DNA of 64,000 bases from Microbulbifer celer (GCF_020991125.1 NZ_CP087715.1:891001-955000), one strand, 5' to 3'. Shown: positions 19,697 through 29,213, counted from the stretch's first letter. Notes: a model not told the origin generated them from the letters alone. Numbers and translations: made by a program.

Positions 19697-19747
19697 GCTT
19701 CGTGGTTCTGTGGGTGTGTTTTTTAGCAGGTTAGGTGGCGGCGAAGC

Positions 19748-19843
19748 ACCGGGTATCTGTTTTCAAAACCGCTGTATATACATCCCTGTACGCTGCGGCG
19801 GCGACGTCCCTGTCGCCGACGCTTTTGAAAACAGATCCCCGGT
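19748..19843. repeat. long inverted repeat (21-bp arms, 20 of 21 matched)
   Basis: ACCGGGTATCTGTTTTCAAA at 19748 is repeated in inverse orientation up to 19843. Pairing extends outward for several more bases with mismatches, and an inner GGCGAC/GTCGCC hairpin lies in the 54-bp core. It occupies most of the bioA-ybbP intergenic gap and looks like a dispersed non-coding palindromic element. Confidence 0.6.
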
Positions 19844-19869
19844 ACTTCACCTTCGCGTTGGGCTTTGCT

Positions 19870-19930
19870 ACTTCGTAAGAAGGTTTTATACCGTCATTCC
19901 GGCGAAGGCCGTAATCCAGCGCTACGAAGT
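19870..19930. repeat. REP-like element flanked by ACTTCGTA/TACGAAGT
   Basis: The core at 19891-19921 (CCGTCATTCCGGCGAAGGCC and onward) matches the well-known bacterial palindromic repeat type CGTCATTCCGGCGAAGGCCGGAATCC. Outer 8-bp inverted repeats flank it. It lies just downstream of ybbP. Confidence 0.55.
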
Positions 19931-19948
19931 CGGGAACTAAGCCATAAA

Positions 19949-22417
19949 CTAAGCCAGCTCTCGCAAAACTTTCAATGGCGGCTGACTGACCGCACTGCGG
20001 CAAGCCAGGGTGCCGGCAGTGCCGACCAGCAACGCGCCCACCAGCGGGCCGAGTATCCACAGCCCGGGGTGGAAGTTGAATGGCAATTCAAACACCCGCT
20101 GTGAGAGCACCGCCAGTGTCGCTTCGGTACCAAAAGCAGCGAGCAATCCGGCGGCGATGCCCAGCAATCCAAACTCGATCATCAGGCTGCGGATGAGCAG
20201 TTGCCGGCGGCCGCCCAGTGTGCGGATGACAGCGGCTTCCTGCAAGCGTTCGGCGATGCTGGCGCGCACGCCGGCGATCAGGACCAGGACCCCGGCGATG
20301 AGCATGAGGGCGAGGACGGATTCGATGGCGATGGCGACCTGACCGATGGTTTCGCGGATGTTTTCCAGGATTTTATCCAGTTCGATGATGCTGACACTGG
20401 GGAAGTTTTTTACCAGTTCGTTGACGAAGAGTTTGTCTTCCGGTGGCAGGTAGAAGCTCTGGATGTAGGTGGCCGGGAAGTCGTCGAGGCTGCCGGGGGC
20501 GAACAGCATGAAGAAGTTGGGGCGCATGCTGTTCCAGTCGAGGGTGCGCAGGCTGGTGACGGTGGATTCGGTCTCTAAACCGCCGATGGAGAAGCGCAAT
20601 ACGTCGCCCAGTTTGAGGCCCAGGCGGGCGGCGACTTCGACTTCTACAGAAACGCCTTGGGAAGAGTCGCCTTCCTGAAGGTCGTTGCTCCACCATTCAC
20701 CGGCGACGATTTTGTTGTCGGCGGGGAGGGTGTCGGTCCAGCTTAAGTTGAGTTCGCGGCGGATGGCGCCATCTTTGTTTTCACGCTCGGTAACCGGGGT
20801 GCCGTTTACTGCGATGAGGCGGCCGCGCACCATGGGATAGAACTCGGTGCCTTCGAGGTTTTTGCCTTCAATTTTCTGTTTTACGCCGTCCAGTTCATAG
20901 GGGGCGATGTTGACGAGGAAGTGGTTGGGGGCGTTTTCCGGTAGCTGCATTTTCCACTCGTCGATCAACGCGGTACGCGCGTAGAACATGGCGAGCATGG
21001 CCAGAAGGCCGGTGCCGAAGGCGGCGATCAGCAGGGTGTTGAAGCCGGCGCGGCGCTGCAGGCTGCCCAGCGCGATGCGCCAGCTGCCACCGAGTGCGGC
21101 GAGCTTGCCGCGCACCAGTACGCGGTTGATCAGTGCGGCGCCGGCCACCAATAGGCCGAGGCCGGCAAGCAGCGCGACGGTGGTGGCGAGGCTGCCGGAG
21201 AGCCACCAGATCAGCAGCAGCATGGACAGCGGGCCGGGGATCAGGCCGAACCACTCCCGTTTATCCGGGTTGCTCCAGTCCTGACGTAGGGTCTGCATCG
21301 GGTCTGTCTGGGCGAGGCGGAACAGCGGTGGCAGGGCGAAGCCGATCACACAGGCGAGGCCGGTGGCGATGCCCACCAGCAATGGCTGCCAGCCGCTGGG
21401 CGGGGGCGTGACCGGGAAGAAGCCGGAGAGCAGGTTCACGGCCTGGGATTGCACGAAGGAGCCAATGGCGAGGCCGGCAACGGTGGCGATGATCGCGAGC
21501 GCGGCCATCTGGCCGATGTAGATGCCGAGGATTTTGTTTTTGCCCGCGCCGAGGCTTTTCATGACCGCCACATAGTTGGCGTGGCGCAGGCCGTAGCGAC
21601 GGGCGGCGAGACCGACGGCGACGCTGGCGAGCAGCACCGCGAGGCTGGCGGCCAGATAGAGAAAGCTTTCGGCGCGATCCAGTGCCTTGGCGACACGGGG
21701 CTGGCCTTCTTTCAGATCGGTAATGTGTTCGTGCAGGGTCAATTTTGGCCGCAGCCATTTGAGGTAGTTATCCAGCGCAGCGTCGTCGCCGGCCAGCAGG
21801 TAGCGGTAGTTCACGCGGCTGCCGGGCTGCAGGATGTTGGTGGCGGCGAGGTCGTCGGTGTGCATCATCACCCGCGCCCCCATCGAGAACAGGTTGGCGC
21901 CGCGGTCCGGTTCGTGGTCGATGATACCGCTTATGTTGAAGCTGCGATCACCCAGTTGCAGCTGTTCGCCAATATCCAGTTGCATCAATGGCAGCAGGCG
22001 CGCTTCCAGCCACACATTGCCCGGTTCAGGGCCCTGCTGGACGGTTTTTGACGGGGCGTCAGCCTGAGCGCGCATTTCCAGGTGGCCCACCAGGGGGTAG
22101 CCGTCGCTGACGGCCTTGACGGAGGCAAACTGGAATTCATCACCGGCGGAGAGCATCGAGGCAAAGGTGACGGTTTTGGCCCGTTGCAAGCCCAGGGCGT
22201 CGGCTTTGTCCAGCCATTCCTGGGGGACTTCCTTGCTGCTTTTCAGCACGCGCTCTGCGGCCAGAAAGCTCTGGGATTGGATATGCATGGCGCGGGTGAG
22301 GCGGTCGGAGAAGTGGGCGATGGCGGTGACGCAGCTCACCGCTAGTACCAGGGCGGTGGCGATCAGGGCCAGCTCGCCGCCGCGCCAGTCACGGCTCAAT
22401 AATCGCAGCGGCAGCAT
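19949..22417 (-). CDS. ybbP: ABC exporter permease, YbbP family
   Basis: This 822-residue inner-membrane protein has FtsX/MacB-type architecture. It has an N-terminal membrane helix, a large periplasmic domain (about 40-250), a block of three helices (about 255-370), a further pair near 395-430, a second periplasmic domain (about 470-690) and three C-terminal helices (about 700-815). It pairs with the ATPase encoded directly upstream (ATGA overlap). In enterobacteria ybbA-ybbP is also divergent from tesA, and this order is kept here. Substrate is not established; lipids or membrane peptides are suggested by the neighbour TesA. Confidence 0.9.
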   Translation of the reverse strand: MLPLRLLSRDWRGGELALIATALVLAVSCVTAIAHFSDRLTRAMHIQSQSFLAAERVLKSSKEVPQEWLDKADALGLQRAKTVTFASMLSAGDEFQFASVKAVSDGYPLVGHLEMRAQADAPSKTVQQGPEPGNVWLEARLLPLMQLDIGEQLQLGDRSFNISGIIDHEPDRGANLFSMGARVMMHTDDLAATNILQPGSRVNYRYLLAGDDAALDNYLKWLRPKLTLHEHITDLKEGQPRVAKALDRAESFLYLAASLAVLLASVAVGLAARRYGLRHANYVAVMKSLGAGKNKILGIYIGQMAALAIIATVAGLAIGSFVQSQAVNLLSGFFPVTPPPSGWQPLLVGIATGLACVIGFALPPLFRLAQTDPMQTLRQDWSNPDKREWFGLIPGPLSMLLLIWWLSGSLATTVALLAGLGLLVAGAALINRVLVRGKLAALGGSWRIALGSLQRRAGFNTLLIAAFGTGLLAMLAMFYARTALIDEWKMQLPENAPNHFLVNIAPYELDGVKQKIEGKNLEGTEFYPMVRGRLIAVNGTPVTERENKDGAIRRELNLSWTDTLPADNKIVAGEWWSNDLQEGDSSQGVSVEVEVAARLGLKLGDVLRFSIGGLETESTVTSLRTLDWNSMRPNFFMLFAPGSLDDFPATYIQSFYLPPEDKLFVNELVKNFPSVSIIELDKILENIRETIGQVAIAIESVLALMLIAGVLVLIAGVRASIAERLQEAAVIRTLGGRRQLLIRSLMIEFGLLGIAAGLLAAFGTEATLAVLSQRVFELPFNFHPGLWILGPLVGALLVGTAGTLACRSAVSQPPLKVLRELA

Positions 22418-23157
22418 CAGGCAGATACCTCCGCTTCACCATCGAAAGAGGATCCGGGGTTTTCGGCGCTGGAGATTTCTCCGGCAGCCATGCGCAGGTG
22501 GGCGCCGCAGCGCTCGGCAAGGCGTTGTTCGTGGGTGACCAACACCAGGGTGGTGCCGGTTTCCGCGTTGAGGCTGAACAGCAGGTCGATGACTTTGTCG
22601 CCGTTGTTGGCATCGAGGCTGCCGGTGGGTTCGTCGGCGAACAGAATGCCGCTGTCGGTGGTCGAACCGTTGTTGGCTATGCTGCAGAACGCCCGTGCGA
22701 TGGCGACACGCTGTTGCTCGCCACCGGACAACTGGCGCGGGTAGTGGTGCAGTCGGTGGCCGAGGCCGACCCGCTCGAGAAACTCTTCAGCCCGTTTGCC
22801 GGCACTGCGTTCGCCGCGGAGTTCGCTTGGCAGCATCACGTTTTCCTGTGCGGTGAGGCCGGGGAGCAACTGGAAGGTCTGGAATACAAAGCCCACACAG
22901 CGGGCGCGCAGTGCGGCGCGCTGTTCTTCGTCCATGGCGGTGATATCTTCACCGGCGAGCCAGATCTTGCCTTCGGTAGGACGGTCGAGACCGGCGAGGA
23001 GGCCCAGCAGGGTGGATTTGCCGGAGCCGGAGGCGCCGGTAATGGCCAGGCTCTGGCCGTGGGGGAGTTGCAGGGAGATGTCGTTGAGCAGGGTAAGTGG
23101 ACCTTCACTGGTGCTGACGCCGTGGTGAAGGTGTTCGGCTTTTAGCATTATCGACAT
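22417..23157 (-). CDS. ybbA: ABC transporter ATPase, YbbA family
   Basis: I start at the ATG 23157 (MSIMLKAEH) because AGGGA lies 6 nt upstream; the longer frame to 23325 runs into tesA. The 246-residue protein has Walker A GASGSGKST (41-49), the Q-loop, signature LSGGEQQR, Walker B ILFADEP and the switch His in VTHEQR. It belongs to the LolD/MacB-type subfamily that powers FtsX-like permeases without a transport channel. Its stop overlaps the ybbP start. Confidence 0.94.
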   Translation of the reverse strand: MSIMLKAEHLHHGVSTSEGPLTLLNDISLQLPHGQSLAITGASGSGKSTLLGLLAGLDRPTEGKIWLAGEDITAMDEEQRAALRARCVGFVFQTFQLLPGLTAQENVMLPSELRGERSAGKRAEEFLERVGLGHRLHHYPRQLSGGEQQRVAIARAFCSIANNGSTTDSGILFADEPTGSLDANNGDKVIDLLFSLNAETGTTLVLVTHEQRLAERCGAHLRMAAGEISSAENPGSSFDGEAEVSA

Positions 23158-23214
23158 GGCAAGTCCCTGGTTTTCCTGCAAAATGCGTAACAAGTTTGAA
23201 GTGGAGAGTATGAC

Positions 23215-23952
23215 ATGGCGGCAGTTTTTTTCCGGTCTTTCGGTGGCGATTCTGTCCCGCGCTGGCTGCTTTTCGTCGCGCTGGTCACGTCTTTGTACGC
23301 CGGTTCTCTGCGGGCGGATGGGCAAGTGGATACTCAGGCCGAGGGAGATACAGCGTCAGAGAAGCAGAAGACGTTGCTGGTGCTGGGGGATAGTATCAGT
23401 GCGGCCTACGGCCTGGATGAGCGCGAGGGTTGGGTGCAGTTGCTGCGTAAGCGTTTGGCGGAGAACGGCCTTCGAGTGCAGGTGGTCAATGCGAGTGTGA
23501 GTGGGGAGACGTCTTCCGGCGGTGTGGCGCGGTTGCCGCGGCTGTTGTCGGAGCATTCGCCGAGTTGGCTGGTGCTGGAACTTGGCGGCAACGACGGCCT
23601 GCGGGGGTATCCGCCGCGGGCGTTGCAGCAGAATCTGCAGCGGATGGTGAAGTTGGCCCGGGCCGGTGGCGCTGAGGTGTTGTTGCTGGGGATGCAGATG
23701 CCGCCGAATTACGGCAAGGCGTATACGAAGGCGTTTGCGGCGGTGTATCCGAAGGTGGCGGCGGCGGAGCAGGTGCCGTTGATTCCGTTTTTCCTGGAGC
23801 CGGTGGCGCTGGAGGAGGGGGCGATGCAGACCGATGGGATTCATCCGACGGCGAAGGCGCAGCCGGCGCTGCTGGAGCACGTGTGGCCCTGCCTCGAAAC
23901 CATACTGAAAGGCAATGAGAACACCCGGTCCGATAGCCTGTGCACTTCCTGA
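23215..23952 (+). CDS. tesA: periplasmic GDSL esterase/acyl-CoA thioesterase I TesA
   Basis: This is a 245-residue SGNH hydrolase. An N-terminal hydrophobic segment (about 17-33) acts as signal peptide. Block I GDSIS carries the nucleophile Ser60, the oxyanion Asn126 lies in GGND, and the Asp207/His210 pair lies in DGIHP. Family members hydrolyse acyl thioesters and esters and act as lysophospholipase L1. It is divergent from ybbA, the conserved tesA/ybbAP arrangement. It has about 30 more residues before the GDSL block than E. coli TesA. Confidence 0.93.
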   Translation: MAAVFFRSFGGDSVPRWLLFVALVTSLYAGSLRADGQVDTQAEGDTASEKQKTLLVLGDSISAAYGLDEREGWVQLLRKRLAENGLRVQVVNASVSGETSSGGVARLPRLLSEHSPSWLVLELGGNDGLRGYPPRALQQNLQRMVKLARAGGAEVLLLGMQMPPNYGKAYTKAFAAVYPKVAAAEQVPLIPFFLEPVALEEGAMQTDGIHPTAKAQPALLEHVWPCLETILKGNENTRSDSLCTS

Positions 23953-24026
23953 TCGGAAAGCGTACAATCGCGCCCTGATTTTTCTGGCCCTCTGTGTGAC
24001 GTCGTAGCTCGGGCCTGTGGCGGCCC

Positions 24027-24132
24027 TGCCACCGGTGAAGCCATCGCGGGACACGCTACGAGTTCATCCATGAACGCTCGGCTGTGGCCATCCATGGCCA
24101 CAGACGGTCCCGCGATGGCTTCCCCGGTGTCA
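24027..24132. repeat. cloverleaf-like palindromic element
   Basis: A 16-bp perfect outer stem (GAAGCCATCGCGGGAC at 24037-24052 with its complement at 24107-24122) encloses two perfect hairpins. One is GTTCAT-CC-ATGAAC (24062-24075) and the other is CTGTGGCCAT-CC-ATGGCCACAG (24082-24103). Both inner hairpins have the same ATCCAT centre. Weaker pairing extends outwards (CACCGG/CCGGTG). It is non-coding and fills much of the tesA-ttcA gap. Confidence 0.7.
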
Positions 24133-24240
24133 GCGCCTTCGCATCTGCGATTGGCGTTCATTCAACGTAAGGTGGGGAAGGCCTAAGATGCGCCCAACTT
24201 CGGGCCCAACAAATTGCTGTTTTGTATTTGAGATTTACCC

Positions 24241-25170
24241 ATGTCTGATCTGGAAAACCGCCGCGGGCGGCTGGAATTCAACAAGCTGCAAAAGCGCCTG
24301 CGCCGCAATGTGGGCAAGGCGATCGCTGACTTCAATATGATTGAAGAGGGCGACAAGGTGATGGTGTGCCTGTCTGGCGGTAAGGATTCCTATGCGATGC
24401 TGGAAATCCTGATGAACCTGCAGAAGACGGCACCGGTGCACTTTGAGCTGGTGGCGGTGAATATGGATCAGAAGCAGCCGGGCTTCCCGGAGCACATTCT
24501 GCCGGAGTATCTGCAGTCGGTGGGGGTGCCTTATCACATTGTGAATAAAGACACGTACAGTGTGGTGAAGGAGGTGGTGCCGGAGGGGAAGACGACTTGT
24601 GGCCTCTGCTCGCGCCTGCGTCGTGGGACTCTGTACGGGTTTGCGGAGGAGATCGGGGCGACCAAGGTGGCGCTGGGGCATCACAAGGACGATATCGTCG
24701 AGACGCTGTTCCTGAATATGTTTTACGGTGGTCGCCTGAAGGCGATGCCGCCCAAGTTGCGGGCAGATGACGGGCGCAATATTGTGATTCGCCCGCTGGC
24801 ATATTGCCGCGAGTCGGATCTGGTGGCGTTTGCCGAGCACAAGAATTTTCCGATCATTCCGTGCAATCTGTGCGGCAGTCAGGAAAACCTGCAGCGGCAG
24901 GCGATCAAGCAGATGCTGGTGGATTGGGACAAGAAGACCCCGGGGCGCAGCGATAATATTTTCGCGGCGCTGACGCGGGTGTCCCCGTCACAGCTGGCGG
25001 ATCGGGATCTGTATGATTTTGAGAGCCTGGAGCTGGATCGCTCTAAACCCGCGCCTGAGGTGGACGCGCGTTCGATCGAGCAGTCTGTGGATTCCTGGGT
25101 TCCCGAAGATGCCCGCGAGGAGTCGGTTGAGTCGACGCAGCCGATGTATATTGAGGCGCGCAACCTTTAG
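24241..25170 (+). CDS. ttcA: tRNA 2-thiocytidine(32) synthetase TtcA
   Basis: This ATP- and Fe-S-dependent enzyme puts sulfur on cytidine 32 of tRNAs. The 309-residue protein has the PP-loop SGGKDS (45-50), the CxxC pair Cys120/Cys123 in TTCGLC and the third cluster ligand Cys211 in CNLCGS. Length matches the family. The last 128 bp overlap the convergent SLT-like gene. The ribosome site is weak. Confidence 0.96.
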   Translation: MSDLENRRGRLEFNKLQKRLRRNVGKAIADFNMIEEGDKVMVCLSGGKDSYAMLEILMNLQKTAPVHFELVAVNMDQKQPGFPEHILPEYLQSVGVPYHIVNKDTYSVVKEVVPEGKTTCGLCSRLRRGTLYGFAEEIGATKVALGHHKDDIVETLFLNMFYGGRLKAMPPKLRADDGRNIVIRPLAYCRESDLVAFAEHKNFPIIPCNLCGSQENLQRQAIKQMLVDWDKKTPGRSDNIFAALTRVSPSQLADRDLYDFESLELDRSKPAPEVDARSIEQSVDSWVPEDAREESVESTQPMYIEARNL

Positions 25171-25750
25171 TCCGATCAACTTCAGCCTGATCGATTTCGT
25201 CGCTCTCGATCAGTAGGGTATCCGTTTTTTTCACAACCTCGGCGTCCGCCGCGGCTGTTCTGTTTTGGGGGGACGGTGGTTTGATCAGGCGGCAATAGCT
25301 GTCGACAAAGTCGCGCAGTTTGGCGCTGGGCCCGTGGTGGAAGTGTTTTTTCCACAGCTTGGCCATTCTCGGCAGATCTTCGCTTTCCACTTTCTCCACA
25401 CCTGCGGCGCGATAGATCAGCCAGGCAATCGCTGTGGCGTAACGCAGGTTGGTGGTGAGTTCGGCGTGGGGGTGCTGCAGGAAGTCGCGCTGGCTGGCGA
25501 GCCCGCGCACTTTGGAGGCCAGGGCGGGGAAGTTGATCAGGTATTTATCCCAGATCTGTCGGTGAGTGCTGGGGAGGATTTGAAAAATCCCCATGCCGTG
25601 GCGACGGCCCAGTTTGAGGTGGAAGCCGAGCTCGGATTCCTGCGCAGCTGTGCCGAGCAACAGGGCTTCCATCCCCGGCGACCAGGCACGCAGTTGCTTC
25701 AAGGTGGGACGAACTACCAGTAACCGCAGTTCGTCTAAACAAATACCCAT
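25043..25750 (-). CDS. SLT/lysozyme-like protein overlapping ttcA
   Basis: This is a 235-residue protein with a transglycosylase-like core: Glu38 in [10 protein letters not shown] followed by [12 protein letters not shown] (52-63), the arrangement of soluble lytic transglycosylases. No signal peptide is visible, which is odd for a peptidoglycan enzyme. The last 41 or so residues are proline/arginine-rich and lie antisense to the 3' end of ttcA, so that tail may be an unselected extension. The upstream ribosome site is weak. The function as a muralytic enzyme is inferred only from the two motifs. Confidence 0.65.
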   Translation of the reverse strand: MGICLDELRLLVVRPTLKQLRAWSPGMEALLLGTAAQESELGFHLKLGRRHGMGIFQILPSTHRQIWDKYLINFPALASKVRGLASQRDFLQHPHAELTTNLRYATAIAWLIYRAAGVEKVESEDLPRMAKLWKKHFHHGPSAKLRDFVDSYCRLIKPPSPQNRTAAADAEVVKKTDTLLIESDEIDQAEVDRTKGCAPQYTSAASTQPTPRGHLREPRNPQTARSNARPPQARV

Positions 25751-25971
25751 AGTGTGTTAGGTGATCCCTCACCGCTCCGTTTGAAGTGCCATTCCGTGGT
25801 CATTTTCAGTAGTGTTGGTAAACGCAGTACTCTTCCCTTGGTTTAGTTTGCGGATTGAGCAAACGCCAGCAAATGGGTAGATTTACGCGCAATAAAGACC
25901 GATAACGACGGATTCAGCCTATTCTTTCGCCAGAAAGGGCTTTATCTGCCAATTCTGACGGGGAGTCCCTT

Positions 25972-27447
25972 ATGTCCGGACAGTGGCTTGTAGCCCTCAC
26001 ATTTATTGCCTACCTGGCATTGATTCTGGTAATCGGTGTCTACGCGTACCAGCGTACAAAAAACGCCAGTGATTATTTTCTCGGTGGCCGCTCTCTGCCG
26101 CCGGCGGTGGCGGCGCTGAGTGCGGGTGCTTCGGATATGAGTGGCTGGCTGCTGCTCGGCCTACCTGGTGCAGCCTATGCCACAGGCCTATCATCGGCCT
26201 GGATTGCGATTGGTTTATTCAGCGGTATTGTGCTGAGCTGGACCACCATGGCTCGCCGGCTGCGCATCTACAGCTACGATCTTGAGGATTCGTTGACCTT
26301 GCCGGCGTATCTACATCGCCGATTCAATATGGGGCACCCCTACCTGCGCACCATCTGCGCGATTTTTATTCTGCTGTTCTTCCTGTTTTATGTGGCCTCG
26401 GGGCTGATTGCCGGGGGGAAACTTTTTGAGACCGTATTCGGGTGGGACTACCAGTGGGCGGTGGTGATTGGCGCGATTGCGGTCATTTCCTACACGCTGT
26501 TCGGCGGTTTTCTGGCGGTGTCCTGGACGGATGTGTTTCAGGGCTTGTTGATGAGTCTGGCACTGGTCATTGTTCCGGTGATCATTATTTCCGATGAGGG
26601 AGGATGGGGCAGTGCCTGGGGGGCCATGCAACAACAGCATCCCGAGCTGATGCACTGGATGACGGATAACACCGGTGCCTCATTGGGCATGGCTGCAATT
26701 TTGAGTTCCCTGGCCTGGGGACTCGGGTATTTCGGGCAACCGCATATTCTGGCGCGTTTCAAAGCATTGCGGCATCCGGATGATATGCCGGCGGCGGCTA
26801 CGGTAGCGGCGGTGTGGTCACTGGCGGGCTTCCTGGGGGCCATGTGTGTGGGGCTGTTCGGCCACCTGGAGTTAAGTCAGACCCTGCCGGATGGCGAGAG
26901 GATTTTCATGGCACTGGTGGAGGCGCTGTTCCATCCACTGGTCGCGGGAATTTTACTGGCCGCGATTCTGTCGGCGATCATGAGTACGGCAGACTCGCAA
27001 CTGCTGGTGTCATCTGCGGCGCTTGCGGAAGATCTTTATCACGTGTGGTTTGGCAAGCAAGCGACGTCTGAAAGTGTTGTGAAAGTAGGCCGTTGGGCGG
27101 TGGTCGCGCTGTCGTTGATCGCTGTCGGTGTCGCCATGGATCCCGACTCGAAGGTGTTGGATGTGGTGGCCTACGCCTGGGCGGGCCTCGGCGCGGCCTT
27201 TGGGCCGACGATTCTGATCAGCCTCTACTGGTCACGGATGAGTGGTGCCGGAGCCATTGCCGGCGTGGTGGTGGGCGGTATCACCGTAGTGATCTGGAAG
27301 CAGCTTTCCGGTGGCGTGTTCGACCTATACGAGCTGTTACCAGGCTTTGTACTGTCATCAGCTGCTATTGTTTTAGTTAGTGCTGTGACGCATTGCCCCG
27401 AAGAAATATCAACGCGCCATCGTCAGTTACTAGGGCAAAAGCGGTAA
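25972..27447 (+). CDS. putP: sodium/proline symporter PutP
   Basis: This 491-residue inner-membrane protein of the SSS family has about 13 hydrophobic segments. It starts with the PutP-type helix and YFLGGRSLPPAVAALSAGASDMSGW, which holds the sodium and substrate site residues. GGFLAVSWTDVFQG and LAAILSAIMSTADSQLLVSS (the sodium-site serines) also match. A GGGGAG ribosome site precedes the ATG. It stands alone; no putA is nearby. Proline is the family substrate. Confidence 0.93.
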   Translation: MSGQWLVALTFIAYLALILVIGVYAYQRTKNASDYFLGGRSLPPAVAALSAGASDMSGWLLLGLPGAAYATGLSSAWIAIGLFSGIVLSWTTMARRLRIYSYDLEDSLTLPAYLHRRFNMGHPYLRTICAIFILLFFLFYVASGLIAGGKLFETVFGWDYQWAVVIGAIAVISYTLFGGFLAVSWTDVFQGLLMSLALVIVPVIIISDEGGWGSAWGAMQQQHPELMHWMTDNTGASLGMAAILSSLAWGLGYFGQPHILARFKALRHPDDMPAAATVAAVWSLAGFLGAMCVGLFGHLELSQTLPDGERIFMALVEALFHPLVAGILLAAILSAIMSTADSQLLVSSAALAEDLYHVWFGKQATSESVVKVGRWAVVALSLIAVGVAMDPDSKVLDVVAYAWAGLGAAFGPTILISLYWSRMSGAGAIAGVVVGGITVVIWKQLSGGVFDLYELLPGFVLSSAAIVLVSAVTHCPEEISTRHRQLLGQKR

Positions 27448-27514
27448 CCTGATCACAGTACCACGCGTTTATTCGCGCCAGTAGCCGATGGTGCCTGTGG
27501 TTGGAGTATAGGGA

Positions 27515-28027
27515 GTGATCGAAGTACACCTCGGTGATATCACTCGGTTGCACGTGGATGTAATCGTGAATGCAGCCAACCAGAGGCTTCTCGGCGGCGG
27601 CGGCGTCGATGGAGCCATTCACCGCGCGGCGGGCCCTGAATTACTGGAAGCCTGCCGCCAGATCGGCGGATGCCCCGTTGGCGATGTGCGAACTACCCCG
27701 GGATTCCGCCTGCCGGTAAAACGAATCTACCACACCGTGGGCCCAGTCTGGCGGGGTGGCAACCTCGGCGAACCCGAGTTGCTCGCCGCCTGCTACCGTC
27801 AGTGTCTGGCAATGGCCCGTCGCGATAATGTCCACTCAATCGCGTTCCCGGCGATCAGTTGTGGCATTTACGATTACCCTCGGGACCAGGCCGTGGAAAT
27901 TGCTGTTGAAGAAGTGCAACAGCACCTCGACCGGGAGGGCAGCCCGCGCCATGTGGTTTTCTGTTGCTTTGATGACGACATGGCGGAGCTGTACCGGTTG
28001 CAGCTGGATGCAGTTGTGCGCCGCTGA
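27515..28027 (+). CDS. macro-domain protein (O-acetyl-ADP-ribose deacetylase type)
   Basis: This 170-residue protein consists of a single MacroD/YmdB-type macro domain. It has [28 protein letters not shown] ADP-ribose binding loop residues (about 21-44), a second loop at about 107-113 ([10 protein letters not shown]) and the conserved HTVGP. The family removes ADP-ribose or acetyl groups from ADP-ribose derivatives. The GTG start has a GGAG site 8 nt upstream. A strong terminator follows. Confidence 0.92.
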   Translation: MIEVHLGDITRLHVDVIVNAANQRLLGGGGVDGAIHRAAGPELLEACRQIGGCPVGDVRTTPGFRLPVKRIYHTVGPVWRGGNLGEPELLAACYRQCLAMARRDNVHSIAFPAISCGIYDYPRDQAVEIAVEEVQQHLDREGSPRHVVFCCFDDDMAELYRLQLDAVVRR

Positions 28028-28048
28028 GGATTGCTTGTCCAGTTTGAG

Positions 28049-28089
28049 CCCCGGCAACTGGCTGTAATGTGCCAGATGCCGGGGTTTTT
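28049..28089 (+). terminator. rho-independent terminator after the macro-domain gene
   Basis: CCCCGGCA-A-CTGGC pairs with GCCAG-A-TGCCGGGG (one A-A mismatch) and is followed by TTTTT. Confidence 0.9.
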
Positions 28090-28216
28090 ATTTACCCGCC
28101 GGAAGCCCTGCGGGCCCTGGTAGCCCTTCAGGTTGTGACCGTTTGGTCTCGTCTGGTTCTGCTGTACCATGAATCTTTGCCAAAAACCCAATAACAATCG
28201 AAGGCGAGGATGAAAT

Positions 28217-28681
28217 ATGCGCACTGCAGAGCAATGGTTCAGCGAATACGGCGAGAGTCACCAGAACCCCACCAACAAGGCTATTCACTGGGTGGCTGTT
28301 CCCCTGATCTACGCGACGGTCGTGGGACTTTTCTGGTCTATTCCCCAACCCGACTGGATGGCACAGATTACATGGTTGAACTGGGCGGTAGTGGCTCTGA
28401 TTCCCACGATGCTGTTCTACCTGTTGATGTCTCTGCCCCTTGCTCTCGGCATGGTCGGGTTGGCGGCGCTGTGTCTTTGGGCCTGTAGTGCGCTGGAGGC
28501 GGCCGGGCAGAGTGTGCTCTGGTGGTCCGTTGGCCTGTTTGTGGTGATGTGGATTTTCCAGTTTGTGGGGCACCATATCGAAGGCAAGAAGCCATCTTTC
28601 TTCAAAGACCTGCAATTCCTGCTGATCGGCCCTGCGTGGGTGATTGGCTTCCTGTACCGCAAGCTGGGCATCAAATACTGA
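28217..28681 (+). CDS. DUF962/Mpo1-like membrane protein
   Basis: This 154-residue protein has four hydrophobic segments and the conserved histidine motifs of the DUF962 family: ESHQNPTNKAIHWVAVPLI near the N-terminus and FVGHHIEGKKPSFF near residue 116. The yeast relative Mpo1 is an iron-dependent dioxygenase in alpha-oxidation of 2-hydroxy fatty acids. The bacterial role is not established. GAGG lies 7 nt before the ATG. Confidence 0.88.
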   Translation: MRTAEQWFSEYGESHQNPTNKAIHWVAVPLIYATVVGLFWSIPQPDWMAQITWLNWAVVALIPTMLFYLLMSLPLALGMVGLAALCLWACSALEAAGQSVLWWSVGLFVVMWIFQFVGHHIEGKKPSFFKDLQFLLIGPAWVIGFLYRKLGIKY

Positions 28682-28695
28682 TCGCTCCGGAAAGA

Positions 28696-28718
28696 CCCCG
28701 GGATCCTCCCGGGGTTTT
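28696..28718. terminator. terminator between the DUF962 gene and lrp
   Basis: CCCCGGGA-TCC-TCCCGGGG is followed by TTTT and sits between convergent genes. It could serve both directions. Confidence 0.85.
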
Positions 28719-28727
28719 CATCTCTGC

Positions 28728-29213
28728 CTACCGGTTGTAGTGCACCGGTACTTCCAGCGTTTCTTTTACCTGTTCCATGACCACGTAGCTGGTGCACTCC
28801 TGCACTTCCGGCAGGGTGAGCAGGGTCTCGCCGTAGAATTTCCGGTAGGCGCTCATATCGGCGACCCGCGCCTTGATCAGGTAATCGAAATTACCAGAGA
28901 CGAGATAGCATTCCTGTACTTCCGGTAGTGCGGATACCGCCGTGCGGAAGTCCTCAAATGCATCCTGGGCCGAGCGGTTCAGGCGGATCTGCACAAACAC
29001 CACCAGTGCCGCATCCAGATACTCCGGGTTGATCAGGGTGGTGTAGCCCTGAATCACACCGTCGGACTCCATCTTTTTCACCCTCTCCACACACGGTGTG
29101 GCGGTCAGGCCTACCTGGCGCGCCAGCTCCGCATAACTGGTGCGGCCGTTCTTCTGTAGTACCCGCAGGATGTTGCGGTCGATGGTGCTGAGTTCGCTGG
29201 CGCGTCTTTTCAC
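28728..29213 (-). CDS. lrp: Lrp/AsnC-family leucine-responsive regulator
   Basis: I place the start at the GTG 29213, which has AGGAG 6 nt upstream; an earlier GTG at 29249 lacks one. The 161-residue protein has an N-terminal winged HTH (about 10-60, SYAELARQVGLTATPCVERV) and a C-terminal RAM/ACT-like effector domain with GNFDYLIKARVADMSAYRKF, very close in pattern to E. coli Lrp. It is divergent from ald, and Lrp-type proteins commonly control alanine dehydrogenase, so ald is the obvious target. Confidence 0.93.
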   Translation of the reverse strand: MKRRASELSTIDRNILRVLQKNGRTSYAELARQVGLTATPCVERVKKMESDGVIQGYTTLINPEYLDAALVVFVQIRLNRSAQDAFEDFRTAVSALPEVQECYLVSGNFDYLIKARVADMSAYRKFYGETLLTLPEVQECTSYVVMEQVKETLEVPVHYNR

